From NCBI GenBank assembly GCA_964250755.1, contig CAXUHB010000017.1, forward strand, positions 10,319-74,318: a DNA stretch of 64,000 nt, in the 5' to 3' direction. Below, piece by piece: positions 50,920 to 60,077 of the stretch. The stretch's first letter is position 1. The number at the start of each line of letters is the position of its first letter. Origin of the DNA: DASWOJ01 sp964250755 (GTDB taxonomy: Bacteria; Pseudomonadota; Alphaproteobacteria; Acetobacterales; Acetobacteraceae). The notes under the pieces were generated by a model. The model ran no database searches, was not told the origin of the DNA, and was given only the letters and a program-made list of their open reading frames with translations. The position numbers and the translations under genes are program-made.

Positions 50920-51640
50920 GATGTCCGGCCTAACCGCCCGCTACGGCGCGGCCCCAGTGCTGAAGGACCTGTCCCTGGTCGTTGAGGAGGGGGAGATCGT
51001 CGCTTTGCTGGGCAGCAACGGCGCGGGCAAGAGCACGACCTTGCGGACCATCAGCGGCCTAGTGCCGAACGTCGCCGGGCGGCTGGTGTTCGCCGGGCAG
51101 TCCCTACTGGGCATGAAGCCGGAGGCCATCGTGCGCCTGGGCGTCGCCCACGTGCCGGAGGGCCGGCGGGTGTTCCCCGGCCTCACTGTGCGGGAGAACA
51201 TCCTGCTGGGCGCCAGCAACCGCCGCGGTGTGGCCCGGCGGGCATTGGAGTCTGAGGCCGATGACATGCTGGCCTTTTTCCCCGTCCTGCAGCCGCTGCA
51301 GCACGCTCTGGGCTGGACCCTATCCGGTGGCCAGTTGCAGATGGTCGCCGTCGCGCGCGGCCTGATGGCCAAACCCCGTTTGCTGTTGCTGGATGAGCCT
51401 TCGCTAGGCTTGGCTCCGCTGGTGGTGCAGCAGGTGTTCCGCATCATCAGCGAGATCAGGCGTCGCGGCACGACGGTGCTGCTGGTGGAGCAAAACGCCC
51501 ACATGGCGCTGTCCGTTGCCGACCGCGGCTACGTGCTGGAAACCGGCACGCTGCTGGTGAGCGGCCCGCCAGCAGACCTATGGAGCAATCCAGATGTGCG
51601 GGCAGCCTACCTGGGCGGAAAGGTCACAGCCAGAACTTGA
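50906..51640 (+). CDS. livF: Branched-chain amino acid-type ABC ATP-binding protein LivF
   Basis: 244 residues, GTG 50906 overlapping the livMG end by 14 bases (an ATG at 50921 is possible). Walker A LLGSNGAGKSTTLRTISGLV, RRVFPGLTVRENILLGASNR, signature LSGGQLQMVAVARGLMAKPR, Walker B LLLLDEPSLGLAPLVVQQVF and VEQNAHMALSVADRGYVLET. Second ATPase of the importer. Last gene of the locus, convergent with rplQ. Confidence 0.96.
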   Translation: MPLLEMSGLTARYGAAPVLKDLSLVVEEGEIVALLGSNGAGKSTTLRTISGLVPNVAGRLVFAGQSLLGMKPEAIVRLGVAHVPEGRRVFPGLTVRENILLGASNRRGVARRALESEADDMLAFFPVLQPLQHALGWTLSGGQLQMVAVARGLMAKPRLLLLDEPSLGLAPLVVQQVFRIISEIRRRGTTVLLVEQNAHMALSVADRGYVLETGTLLVSGPPADLWSNPDVRAAYLGGKVTART

Positions 51641-51717
51641 CGTCAGCCTGCGTGATCCTGAAACCACGATAAGCTGCACCGGACTGCTCGAACGACTCCA
51701 CCGCCCCTGTAGTATCC

Positions 51718-51755
51718 TGCACCGTGGAGCCGGTCGCTGCCGGCTTCACGGTGCA
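51718..51755. terminator. Strong hairpin between livF and rplQ, likely bidirectional terminator
   Basis: TGCACCGTGGAGCCGG (51718-51733) and CCGGCTTCACGGTGCA (51740-51755) form a 16-bp stem with one G-T pair and a 6-base loop, midway between convergent genes. No long T run follows on either strand. Confidence 0.6.
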
Positions 51756-51778
51756 GTCTTGAACACGGCGCGGCAGGA

Positions 51779-52207
51779 CTACGCTGCCTGCTGGTCCTCG
51801 TCGCCCGCCGTCTCAGGGCGCGGGCCGCTGTCCTGGCCCTTGGCCGTGGGATCGCGGTCCACCAGTTCGATCACGGCCATATCGGCGGCATCGCCGTAGC
51901 GCACGCCGGCACGCAGCACACGGGTATAGCCGCCGGCCCGGGCCTTGTAGCGGTCGGCTAGTGAGGAGAACAGCTTCCTGACGATCACCTCGTCCTGGAG
52001 CTGGGCGTAGGCCTGCCGCCGCGCATGCAGGTTGCCGCGCTTGCCCAGCGTGATCAGCTTCTCCGCCACCGGACGCAGCTCCTTGGCCTTGGGCAGCGTC
52101 GTCGTGATCTGCTCATGCTTAATGAGCGCGACGGCCATGTTGCGGAACATGGCCAGGCGATGACTCGATGTGACGTTCAGTTTGCGGCCGGATACACCGT
52201 GGCGCAT
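51779..52207 (-). CDS. rplQ: 50S ribosomal protein L17
   Basis: 142 residues: MRHGVSGRKLNVTSSHRLAM, LIKHEQITTTLPKAKELRPV, then a charged C-terminal tail (DPTAKGQDSGPRPETAGDED) longer than in E. coli, as usual in alphaproteobacteria. Last gene of the alpha operon, after rpoA. Confidence 0.97.
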   Translation of the reverse strand: MRHGVSGRKLNVTSSHRLAMFRNMAVALIKHEQITTTLPKAKELRPVAEKLITLGKRGNLHARRQAYAQLQDEVIVRKLFSSLADRYKARAGGYTRVLRAGVRYGDAADMAVIELVDRDPTAKGQDSGPRPETAGDEDQQAA

Positions 52208-52231
52208 GGCTTGTTACCCCTAATCTGCTGC

Positions 52232-53251
52232 TTAGAACGGCTCGTCGAGCCGCTTGGCCAGGTCCTCGATGTTCTCCGGTGGCCAGCCCGGCACGCTCAT
52301 GCCCAGGGCCAAGCCCATCGCCGTCAGCACTTCCTTGATCTCGTTCAGCGACTTGCGCCCGAAGTTCGGGGTGCGAAGCATCTCCTGCTCTGACTTCTGC
52401 ACAAGGTCGCCGATATAGACGATGTTGTCATTCTTCAGGCAGTTCGCGCTGCGGACCGACAGCTCCAACTCGTCCACCTTGCGGAGCAGGTTGCGGTTGA
52501 ACGGCAGGTCATCCTGCAACTCTTCGGACCGGGCAAGTTGCGGGTCGTCGAAGTTGATGAACAGCTGCAGCTGGTCCTGCAGGATGCGCGCGGCGAGAGC
52601 CACGGCGTCCTCGGGCGTCACGGCGCCGTTGGTCTCCACTTGCAGCAGCAGCTTGTCGTAGTCCGTCACCTGGCCCACGCGGGTCGGCTCAACCTTGTAG
52701 GACACGCGCTTGACGGGGGAGTAGATTGCGTCAATCGGGATCAGGCCGATGGGCGCATCCTCTGGCCGGTTCGCCGCGGCGGGGACGTAACCCTTGCCGA
52801 GATTGACCGTGAACTCCATGCCGAGCTTCACGCCCTCGTCCAGGGTGCAAATCACCAGGTCGGGGTTCATCACGTCTATGTCGTGGCCGGTCTGGATTTG
52901 CCCGGCCGTGACCTCGCCCGGGCCGGTCGCAGTCAGGACCATGCGCTTGGGCCCTTCGCCGTGCATGCGCAGCGCAAGCTGCTTCACGTTCAGGACGATG
53001 TCGGTCACGTCCTCGCGCACGCCGGGGATGCTGCTGAACTCATGCAGCACGCCGTCAATCTGCACGGCCGTGACGGCTGCGCCCTGCAAGGACGACAGCA
53101 GCACGCGGCGGACGGCGTTGCCCAGCGTCATCCCAAACCCGCGCTCCAACGGCTCGGCTACAACGGTTGCGATGCGGTGCGGATCGGACCCCGGCTCGAC
53201 ATCGAGCTTCTCGGGCTTGATCAGCGACTGCCAGTTTCTCTGGAGAACCAT
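52232..53251 (-). CDS. rpoA: RNA polymerase alpha subunit
   Basis: 339 residues. N-terminal dimerisation domain (GFGMTLGNAVRRVLLSSLQG, AAVTAVQIDGVLHEFSSIPG) and C-terminal DNA- and activator-binding domain (RSANCLKNDNIVYIGDLVQK, TPNFGRKSLNEIKEVLTAMG). ATG 53251 is preceded by GGAAG on the coding strand. In the order rpsM-rpsK-rpoA-rplQ. Confidence 0.98.
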   Translation of the reverse strand: MVLQRNWQSLIKPEKLDVEPGSDPHRIATVVAEPLERGFGMTLGNAVRRVLLSSLQGAAVTAVQIDGVLHEFSSIPGVREDVTDIVLNVKQLALRMHGEGPKRMVLTATGPGEVTAGQIQTGHDIDVMNPDLVICTLDEGVKLGMEFTVNLGKGYVPAAANRPEDAPIGLIPIDAIYSPVKRVSYKVEPTRVGQVTDYDKLLLQVETNGAVTPEDAVALAARILQDQLQLFINFDDPQLARSEELQDDLPFNRNLLRKVDELELSVRSANCLKNDNIVYIGDLVQKSEQEMLRTPNFGRKSLNEIKEVLTAMGLALGMSVPGWPPENIEDLAKRLDEPF

Positions 53252-53329
53252 GGTTCACTTCCAACGGGGATAAGCGGCACCGCCAGGGGTGCATCCCCTG
53301 AGGCGGCGCCGGTCGGTCAGCCTCCGGTC

Positions 53330-53722
53330 TTAGACGCGGCGGCGCTTGCGCGGGCGGCACCCGTTGTGCGGGATCGGAGTCATGTCGCGGATGGCGGTGA
53401 TGGCGAAGCCCACGGCCTGCAAGGCGCGCAACGCACTTTCCCGGCCGGAGCCGGGACCGCTAACCTCGATCTCCAGGGTCTCCATCCCATGCTCGCGCGC
53501 TTTGCGACCAGCATCCTCGGCGGCGACCTGGGCGGCGTAAGGCGTGCTCTTGCGGCTGCCCTTGAACCCCTGCATCCCGCTGCTGGACCAGGCGATGGTG
53601 TTGCCCTGTGCGTCGGTGATGGTGATCATCGTATTGTTGAACGTGGCGGCGACATGCGCCACGCCTGCGATGATGTTCTTGCGCTCTTTCTTGCGGGGAC
53701 GCGCGGTGGCGGTCTTCGCCAT
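53330..53722 (-). CDS. rpsK: 30S ribosomal protein S11
   Basis: 130 residues: NIIAGVAHVAATFNNTMITI, TDAQGNTIAWSSSGMQGFKG and the conserved end MTPIPHNGCRPRKRRRV. Platform protein binding 16S rRNA near the mRNA exit. Between rpsM and rpoA. Confidence 0.98.
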   Translation of the reverse strand: MAKTATARPRKKERKNIIAGVAHVAATFNNTMITITDAQGNTIAWSSSGMQGFKGSRKSTPYAAQVAAEDAGRKAREHGMETLEIEVSGPGSGRESALRALQAVGFAITAIRDMTPIPHNGCRPRKRRRV

Positions 53723-53803
53723 ATGAGGTGATCCTGTTCTTCTAGGCCGCGGGGCGGCTGGGCTGGGCCGCGATGCGGCGGATGGCGTGCAGCAGCCGGA
53801 CGG

Positions 53804-54181
<378 letters not shown>

Positions 54182-54325
54182 GCTTGGTGCTCCTGGTCAT
54201 GCAGGTGCGTGGCGGCAATCCGCGCGGCACCGGCTGATGGTCTGGACCCCTGCTCGCGTCAGCGCTGGAGGCCCGGGAATTGGGCATCTGCCCGGCCCCG
54301 TGATGGAGCAAGGCGAAGGGCGCGG

Positions 54326-54353
54326 ACTATACGGTCCGCACCCCCTTTGTCAA
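54326..54353 (-). promoter_or_regulatory. Strong sigma70-type promoter candidate for rpsM-rpsK-rpoA-rplQ
   Basis: On the - strand TTGACA, 16-base spacer, TATAGT: near-consensus, in the gap between adk and rpsM. The leader to the rpsM GTG is about 145 bases and contains a GC-rich inverted repeat (GGAGGCCCGGG region) that could form structure for autoregulation. Confidence 0.7.
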
Positions 54354-54363
54354 TGCGTCACGG

Positions 54364-55047
54364 TCAAATTTGCGTGTTGGCTGGTGCAGGTGTCTGGGCG
54401 GCATGGGACAGCGCCGCTTCCAGGTCGCGCGTCACCTGGTCCACATGCGCCATGCCATCCACCGTGATCAGCCGCCCGCTGTCGCGGTAGTGCGGCAGAA
54501 TGGGAGCGGTTTGGCTGTAGTAGGCATCCAGCCGGGCCGACACCGTCTCCCGCCGGTCGTCGGCGCGGCGGACGAACTCATGGTGACCGCACACGTCGCA
54601 GGTACCCGCGACATGCGGTGGCTTGTTGCGGTCGTGGTAGCCGGCACCGCACTTGGCGCACGTGAAGCGCCCGGCGATGCGGTCCACCAAAGCCTCGTCG
54701 TCCACTTGCAGCAGCACGACCGCGTCTATCCGCATCCTGGTCCGCGCCAGCATCTCGTCCAGCGCCACGGCTTGCGGGACGGTGCGGGGAAAGCCGTCCA
54801 GGATGAAGCCGCCCGCGCAGTCGGGCTGATGGATGCGGCTGTCCAGCATGGCGATGATGAGGTCATCAGGCACCAAGCCGCCTGCCTCCATGATCGCTTT
54901 CGCGCGCTGGCCGACCTCGCTGCCCGCCTTGACCTCTGCCCGCAGCATGTCGCCCGTGGAGATTTGGAGCATCCCATGGGTCTGCTCCAGCCGCTTGGCC
55001 TGTGTGCCCTTGCCTGCGCCAGGGGGGCCGAGCAGGATCAGGTTCAT
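54364..55047 (-). CDS. adk: Adenylate kinase
   Basis: Interconverts AMP + ATP and 2 ADP. 227 residues: P-loop LILLGPPGAGKGTQAKRLEQ, ISTGDMLRAEVKAGSE, FILDGFPRTVPQAVALDE. The LID carries four cysteines (CAKCGAGYHDRNKPPH and CDVCG), the zinc-binding form rather than the H-bonded one of E. coli. The C-terminus (SHAAQTPAPANTQI) is a short flexible tail. ATG overlaps the secY stop (ATGA). Confidence 0.97.
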   Translation of the reverse strand: MNLILLGPPGAGKGTQAKRLEQTHGMLQISTGDMLRAEVKAGSEVGQRAKAIMEAGGLVPDDLIIAMLDSRIHQPDCAGGFILDGFPRTVPQAVALDEMLARTRMRIDAVVLLQVDDEALVDRIAGRFTCAKCGAGYHDRNKPPHVAGTCDVCGHHEFVRRADDRRETVSARLDAYYSQTAPILPHYRDSGRLITVDGMAHVDQVTRDLEAALSHAAQTPAPANTQI

Positions 55048-56387
55048 CGGACGCGTCCCTTGACGCGGTTCTTTCGGATCAGGCCCTCGTATTGGTGCGC
55101 CAGCAGATGCGACTGTATTTGCGTCACCGTGTCCATCGTGACGGACACGATGATCATCAAGCTGGTGCCGCCGAAGTAGAACGGCACCCGATACTTGCTG
55201 ATGAGTATTTCCGGCAACAGGCAGACGATGCAGAGGTAGATCGCACCCACGGTCGTCAGCTTGCCCAAGATGGTGTCGAAGTAGGCGGCGGTGTTGGCGC
55301 CAGGCCGCACGCCGGGAATGAATCCGCCATACTTCTTCAAGTTGTCCGCGGTCTCCACCGGATTGAACACCACCGCGGTGTAGAAATAGGCGAAGAAGAT
55401 GATCAGCGCGCAATACACCAGCATGTATAGCGGCTCGCCATGCCCCAGCTTCGCCCCGACCCAGGCCAGCCAGGAATCCGGGTTGTTGCCCGAAAACCCG
55501 GCGATGGTCGCAGGGATCAGCAGGATCGAGCTGGCGAAGATCGGCGGGATCACCCCTGCGGTGTTGACCTTCAGCGGCATGTGCGTGCTGTCGCCACCGA
55601 ACATGCGCTGGCCAACCTGGCGCTTGGGATATTGTATGTTGACCCGGCGCTGCGCCCGCTCGACGAACACTACGAAGGCGATCACAGCCACGGCGATCAG
55701 CAGGAACGCGAGCACGAAGATGGGGGACAACTCCCCTGCCCGCCCCTTCTCCAATAGGGACACCAGCGCGTGCGGCAGGTTGGCGACGATGCCCGCGAAG
55801 ATGATGAGGCTGGTGCCGTTTCCAACTCCGCGCGTCGTGATCTGCTCCCCAAGCCACATCAGGAACATCGTCCCGCCGACAAGCGTAATGACGCAAGACA
55901 TGCGGAAGAACAGACCGGGATCAATCACGGCGGCGCCTGACCGGCTCGTGATGTTCTCCAGCCCGACGGCCATGCCGTAGGACTGCACCAGGGCGATCAG
56001 CACAGTCAGGTAGCGCGTGTATTGGTTCAACTTCTTGCGCCCGCTCTCGCCCTCTTTCTTGAGCGCCTCAAGCGAGGGCACGGCAGACGACAGGAGCTGA
56101 ACGATGATGCTGGCGCTGATGTATGGCATGATGTTGAGCGCGAACACTGTCATGCGGCCAAGCGCGCCGCCGCTGAACATGTCGAACATGCCCAGGATGC
56201 CGCCGCCGTTCTGCTGCAGCATCTCTGCCATGACGGCGGCGTCCACGCCCGGCACCGGAATGTAGGTGCCGATGCGGTAGACCAGCAGCGCGCCGAGGGT
56301 GAACCAGATGCGCTGCTTCAGCTCGGTCGCCTTGCCGAGCGTGCCGAGGTTCAGGTTTGCTGCCAATTGTTCGGCTGCGGACGCCAT
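55044..56387 (-). CDS. secY: Protein translocase subunit SecY
   Basis: Channel subunit of the Sec translocon. 447 residues, ten membrane segments; start chosen at ATG 56387 (MASAAEQLAANLNLGTLGKA). Conserved blocks: YRIGTYIPVPGVD, MPYISASIIVQLL, EGESGRKKLNQYTRYLTVLI, VGNGTSLIIFAGIVANLP, RRVNIQYPKRQVG, MPLKVNTAGVIPPIFASSIL. Between rplO and adk as in most alphaproteobacteria. Confidence 0.98.
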   Translation of the reverse strand: MASAAEQLAANLNLGTLGKATELKQRIWFTLGALLVYRIGTYIPVPGVDAAVMAEMLQQNGGGILGMFDMFSGGALGRMTVFALNIMPYISASIIVQLLSSAVPSLEALKKEGESGRKKLNQYTRYLTVLIALVQSYGMAVGLENITSRSGAAVIDPGLFFRMSCVITLVGGTMFLMWLGEQITTRGVGNGTSLIIFAGIVANLPHALVSLLEKGRAGELSPIFVLAFLLIAVAVIAFVVFVERAQRRVNIQYPKRQVGQRMFGGDSTHMPLKVNTAGVIPPIFASSILLIPATIAGFSGNNPDSWLAWVGAKLGHGEPLYMLVYCALIIFFAYFYTAVVFNPVETADNLKKYGGFIPGVRPGANTAAYFDTILGKLTTVGAIYLCIVCLLPEILISKYRVPFYFGGTSLMIIVSVTMDTVTQIQSHLLAHQYEGLIRKNRVKGRVR

Positions 56388-56495
56388 GACGATTCCCCAA
56401 CAAGGTTGCGGCGCCCGCACGTCCCACGGGACACGGGGCGCCGCCCTTAAGTGCCTATCCTGCCGGCAGAACGTGCCGGGCCGCAAGCGGCAGCG

Positions 56496-56990
56496 TCAGG
56501 CCGCCGGTGCCTCGGCCGCCGCCGCCGCGGGCACGAGCGTCGTCAGAGTGCCACCGGCAGCCTGAACCGCGGCCATCGCCGTCGCGGATGCGCCCGACAC
56601 GGTGATGGTGATAGGGCGCGTGATGGCGCCCATGCCCAGCAGCCGCACGCCGGCCACTTTCGCAAGCCGGACCAGCCCGGCCGCCTCCAGCGACGCCTCC
56701 GTGATAGGTGTCGCCGCATCCAGCTTGCCGGCTTCGATGGCCTTCTCGATGGCGCCAACGTTCACGGGGGCATATTCCTTGCGGAACATGTTGTGGAAGC
56801 CGCGCTTCGGCAACCGACGATAGATCGGAAGCTGGCCGCCTTCGAAGCCGTTCAGCGACACGCCCTCGCGCGCCTTCTGGCCCTTGACGCCCTTGCCGGA
56901 CGTCTTGCCCTTGCCAGAGCCGATGCCACGGCCCAGCCGCTTGGACTTCAGACGGGAGCCGGGGTTGTCCCGCAACTCGTTCAGCTTCAT
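56496..56990 (-). CDS. rplO: 50S ribosomal protein L15
   Basis: 164 residues: MKLNELRDNPGSRLKSKRLG, RGIGSGKGKTSGKGVKGQKA, FEGGQLPIYRRLPKRGFHNM; Ala-rich C-terminal tail. ATG overlaps the rpmD stop (ATGA). Late assembly protein of the 50S subunit. Confidence 0.98.
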   Translation of the reverse strand: MKLNELRDNPGSRLKSKRLGRGIGSGKGKTSGKGVKGQKAREGVSLNGFEGGQLPIYRRLPKRGFHNMFRKEYAPVNVGAIEKAIEAGKLDAATPITEASLEAAGLVRLAKVAGVRLLGMGAITRPITITVSGASATAMAAVQAAGGTLTTLVPAAAAAEAPAA

Positions 56991-57199
56991 GACCGCTCCT
57001 CCACCCGAACCAGGTGCGCGACCGTGCGGATCATGCCGCGAACGGAAGGAGTGTCCTCCAGCTCCCGCGTGCGGTGCATCCGGTTCAGGCCGAGGCCGAT
57101 CAGGGTCTCACGCTGGTTTTTCTTCCGGCCCAGGCCGCTGTTGATCAGCGTGACCTTGACCGTCTGCTTGGCCGCCGCCGGCAAGGTGCTATCCGACAT
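56987..57199 (-). CDS. rpmD: 50S ribosomal protein L30
   Basis: 70 residues from ATG 57199: AKQTVKVTLINSGLGRKKNQ, LGLNRMHRTRELEDTPSVRG. The start overlaps the end of rpsE by 11 bases and the stop overlaps the rplO start, so all three are coupled. The longer open frame upstream is inside rpsE and rejected. Confidence 0.96.
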   Translation of the reverse strand: MSDSTLPAAAKQTVKVTLINSGLGRKKNQRETLIGLGLNRMHRTRELEDTPSVRGMIRTVAHLVRVEERS

Positions 57200-57776
57200 C
57201 GGCCGTCTCCGCCGCTGCATCGGGCGCACCATCGCGCTTGCCGAAGATTTCGCCGACCTTTTTGCCGCGCCGGGCCGCGACGCTGCGTGGGCTGGCGCAA
57301 CGCTGCAGGGCCGCAAAAGTCGCCTTGACCATGTTGTGCGGGTTGCGGCTGCCGAGCGACTTGGCCACCACGTCGCCGACGCCCAATGTCTCGAACACGG
57401 CGCGCATCGGACCGCCGGCGATGATGCCCGTCCCTGCCGTGCAGGACCGCAACACGACATGCCCGGCACCGAAGACGCCCTCGACATCGTGGTGCAACGT
57501 GCGGCCCTCCTTGAGCGGCACGCGGATCATCGTCTTCTTCGCGCGCTCGGTCGCTTTGCGTATGGCTTCCGGCACCTCGCGCGCCTTGCCTGCGCCGTAG
57601 CCGACCCGGCCCTTCTGGTCGCCCACGACGACCAGGGCTGCGAAGGCGAACCGGCGCCCGCCCTTCACCACCTTGGCCACCCGGTTGATGGTGACCAGCT
57701 TGTCCATCAGGTCGTCGCCGCCGTCCCGGTCGCGATCGCGTCCGCCCCGGCCGCCGTCCCGTGCTTCACGTGCCAT
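57189..57776 (-). CDS. rpsE: 30S ribosomal protein S5
   Basis: 195 residues. An Arg/Asp/Gly-rich N-terminal extension (GGRGGRDRDRDGGDD) precedes the double-stranded RNA-binding domain LVTINRVAKVVKGGRRFAFA and the second domain with GTGIIAGGPMRAVFETLGVG, SRNPHNMVKATFAAL. It has a role in decoding accuracy. Confidence 0.98.
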   Translation of the reverse strand: MAREARDGGRGGRDRDRDGGDDLMDKLVTINRVAKVVKGGRRFAFAALVVVGDQKGRVGYGAGKAREVPEAIRKATERAKKTMIRVPLKEGRTLHHDVEGVFGAGHVVLRSCTAGTGIIAGGPMRAVFETLGVGDVVAKSLGSRNPHNMVKATFAALQRCASPRSVAARRGKKVGEIFGKRDGAPDAAAETADVG

Positions 57777-57787
57777 ATGTCAGTTTC

Positions 57788-58150
57788 CTAGAACGCCAAG
57801 CCGCCTTCGCGGGCGGCATCGGCCAGCGCCTTGACGCGGCCGTGATACAGATACGAACCGCGGTCGAACACCACCTGGGTAACCCCGGCAGCCACCGCGC
57901 GCTCGGCCACCATCTTGCCAACCTGAACAGCGGCGTCCTTATCGGCGCCAGTCTTGCCCCCCTCGCGGAAGGTTTTTTCCAGGGTGCTGGCAGCCGCAAG
58001 AGTTCGCCCTTGCGCGTCGTCGATGACCTGCGCGTAGATATGCCGGCCCGACCGGAACACTGACAGCCGCGGGCGGCCAGCACCCTTGTGCTTCAACTGG
58101 TAGCGGAGGCGTTCGCGCCGCCGCGCCCGGAGATCCTGGGGAGCGCTCAT
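57788..58150 (-). CDS. rplR: 50S ribosomal protein L18
   Basis: 120 residues: RRRERLRYQLKHKGAGRPRL, SVFRSGRHIYAQVIDDAQGR, DRGSYLYHGRVKALADAARE. 5S rRNA-binding protein of the central protuberance. One base separates it from rplF. Confidence 0.98.
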   Translation of the reverse strand: MSAPQDLRARRRERLRYQLKHKGAGRPRLSVFRSGRHIYAQVIDDAQGRTLAAASTLEKTFREGGKTGADKDAAVQVGKMVAERAVAAGVTQVVFDRGSYLYHGRVKALADAAREGGLAF

Positions 58151-58151
58151 G

Positions 58152-58685
58152 CTACTTCTTCTTGCCTTCCTTGCGCCGGATCTGCTCGTTCTCGTACTTC
58201 ACGCCCTTGCCCTTGTAAGGCTCCGGCGGACGGAAGCGGCGTATCTCGGCGGCGCACTGGCCGACCAGCCGCTTGTCCACGCCGGCGAGCGTGATCGCCG
58301 TCGGGCGCGGGGTCGTGATAGTGATGCCCTCCGGCACCGGATAGATTACGTCGTGCGAGAAGCCCAGGTTGATGACCAGGTTCTTGCCTTGCACGCTGGC
58401 ACGGAAACCTGTGCCGGTGATCTCCAGCGTCTTGCTGAACCCAACCGAGACGCCCTGCACCATGTTCTGCACGAGCGCACGGGTGGTGCCCCACATCATG
58501 CGCGCCTGCGACGCGGTTCCGCGGGGCGTGACCGTAACCTTGTTGCCCTCGACCTCGGCGTCAACGTTGTCGGTGAGCGCGAGCGAGAGAGTACCGAGCT
58601 TGCCCTTGGCCTGCAGGATGCGGTCCACGACCGCAACCTGGACACCCGCCGGCACTTCGACGGGGTACTTGCCTACACGAGACAT
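58152..58685 (-). CDS. rplF: 50S ribosomal protein L6
   Basis: 177 residues from ATG 58685: MSRVGKYPVEVPAGVQVAVV, KTLEITGTGFRASVQGKNLV, YKGKGVKYENEQIRRKEGKK. The upstream in-frame part lies in the rpsH end and is rejected. Confidence 0.98.
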   Translation of the reverse strand: MSRVGKYPVEVPAGVQVAVVDRILQAKGKLGTLSLALTDNVDAEVEGNKVTVTPRGTASQARMMWGTTRALVQNMVQGVSVGFSKTLEITGTGFRASVQGKNLVINLGFSHDVIYPVPEGITITTPRPTAITLAGVDKRLVGQCAAEIRRFRPPEPYKGKGVKYENEQIRRKEGKKK

Positions 58686-58698
58686 CGTCAGATCCCCC

Positions 58699-59097
58699 TT
58701 AGAACACGCGGAAGAGCACTTCGCCGCCAACATTGGCAGCGCGCGCCTCGCCGTCGCTCAGCACGCCTCGCGGTGTGCTCAGGATGGAGACGCCCAGACC
58801 GGCATAGACCCGGGGCAGCTCCTTGATGCCGGAATACACCCTGCGGCCCGGCTTGGACACGCGGGTGATCTCCTTGATGACGGGCTCGCCCTCCGAGTAC
58901 TTCAACTCGATGCGGAGCTGAGCCACGCCAGGCCGCACTTCCTCCACGGCATAGCCGCGGATGAAGCCTTCGCGCTTCAGGGTCTCCAGCACGCTCGCGC
59001 GCATCTTGGAAGCCGGCGCGACGCACTGGGTGTGACGGCTGCGCTGGGCGTTGCGTATGCGGGTGATCATGTCACCCAGCGGATCGGACATGGACAT
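58699..59097 (-). CDS. rpsH: 30S ribosomal protein S8
   Basis: 132 residues; ATGs at 59097 and 59091 are both possible (MSMSDPLGDMITRIRNAQRS). RVYSGIKELPRVYAGLGVSI and LSTPRGVLSDGEARAANVGG are conserved. In other bacteria S8 regulates the spc operon by binding its mRNA; the site was not sought in detail here. Confidence 0.98.
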   Translation of the reverse strand: MSMSDPLGDMITRIRNAQRSRHTQCVAPASKMRASVLETLKREGFIRGYAVEEVRPGVAQLRIELKYSEGEPVIKEITRVSKPGRRVYSGIKELPRVYAGLGVSILSTPRGVLSDGEARAANVGGEVLFRVF

Positions 59098-59109
59098 GCG
59101 TCCGGCTCC

Positions 59110-59415
59110 TTACCAGCTTGCCTTGACCATGCCGGGCAATTGCCCGGAACTGGCCAGGGCGCGCAGCATGTTGCGGGACAACTTGAACTTGCGGTAGTTG
59201 CCGCGGGCACGACCCGTCAAGGCGCAACGCAAGCGCACACGCACCGCAGCGCCGTTGCGCGGCAACTGGGCCAGCTTCATGGTCGCCTCGAACCGTTCCT
59301 CGACCGGGGTGTCCCGGTCCATGACCTGGGCCTTCAGCTCGGCCCGCTTGGTCTTGTCACGGGCCGTCATGCGTTCCCGCTTCTTGTTGCGGTTGACCGC
59401 GGATGTCTTGGCCAT
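59110..59415 (-). CDS. rpsN: 30S ribosomal protein S14
   Basis: 101 residues, the long zinc-free form (no CxxC): MAKTSAVNRNKKRERMTARD, RCALTGRARGNYRKFKLSRN, GQLPGMVKASW. Confidence 0.98.
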   Translation of the reverse strand: MAKTSAVNRNKKRERMTARDKTKRAELKAQVMDRDTPVEERFEATMKLAQLPRNGAAVRVRLRCALTGRARGNYRKFKLSRNMLRALASSGQLPGMVKASW

Positions 59416-59488
59416 CTGCTACTCTCCTCGGAACCTGCCGCGGCGCACCGGCCGGCAGTGGTTTTCCAAACGCGTTGAACGGAAGCCG

Positions 59489-60076
59489 CTAGGCTGCGAA
59501 CGGGATGTCCAGCGCTTTCAGCAACGCCTTCGCTTCCGCGTCCGTCTTGGCCGTCGTGACGAACACGATATCCATGCCGCGCACGTCCGTGACCTTGTCG
59601 TATTCGATCTCGGGAAAGATGATCTGCTCCTTCAGGCCCATGGCGAAGTTGCCGCGGCCGTCGAAGCCCTTCCCGACAGGAATCCCACGGAAGTCGCGCA
59701 CACGGGGCAGGGCAATGGTCACCAGCCGGTCCAGGAACTCAAACATCCGGGACTTGCGCAGCGTCACCTTGCAGCCGATGGGCAGGCCCTCGCGTATCTT
59801 GAAGCCGGCGATGGCCTTCTTGGCCAGAGTCTTCACTGGCTTCTGGCCCGCAATCAGCATCAGCTCCGCCAATGCGGCATCCAATTTCTTCTGGTCGCCC
59901 GCAGCCTCGCCAACGCCCATGTTGATGACGATCTTCTCAAGCTTCGGCACCTGCATGACGTTCTTGTAGCCGAATTGCTCCTGCAGCTTCGGCTTCACCT
60001 CGGTGAGGTAGCGTTGCTGCATCCGGGGGATGTCGCGGGCCTGGGTAGGTCCGCGCGCTTCGGTGGTCTCGCTCAT
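59489..60076 (-). CDS. rplE: 50S ribosomal protein L5
   Basis: 195 residues with a short N-terminal extension (MSETTEARGPTQARDIPRMQ) before the usual start of homology QRYLTEVKPKLQEQFGYKNV. MQVPKLEKIVINMGVGEAAG and VRDFRGIPVGKGFDGRGNFA are conserved. Contacts 5S rRNA and P-site tRNA. Confidence 0.98.
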   Translation of the reverse strand: MSETTEARGPTQARDIPRMQQRYLTEVKPKLQEQFGYKNVMQVPKLEKIVINMGVGEAAGDQKKLDAALAELMLIAGQKPVKTLAKKAIAGFKIREGLPIGCKVTLRKSRMFEFLDRLVTIALPRVRDFRGIPVGKGFDGRGNFAMGLKEQIIFPEIEYDKVTDVRGMDIVFVTTAKTDAEAKALLKALDIPFAA

Positions 60077-60077
60077 T

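Noticed and set aside
54182..54363. Possible rpmJ (L36) gene between adk and rpsM
   Set aside because: No frame encodes the short Cys/Lys-rich L36 sequence; the gap holds a promoter and leader.
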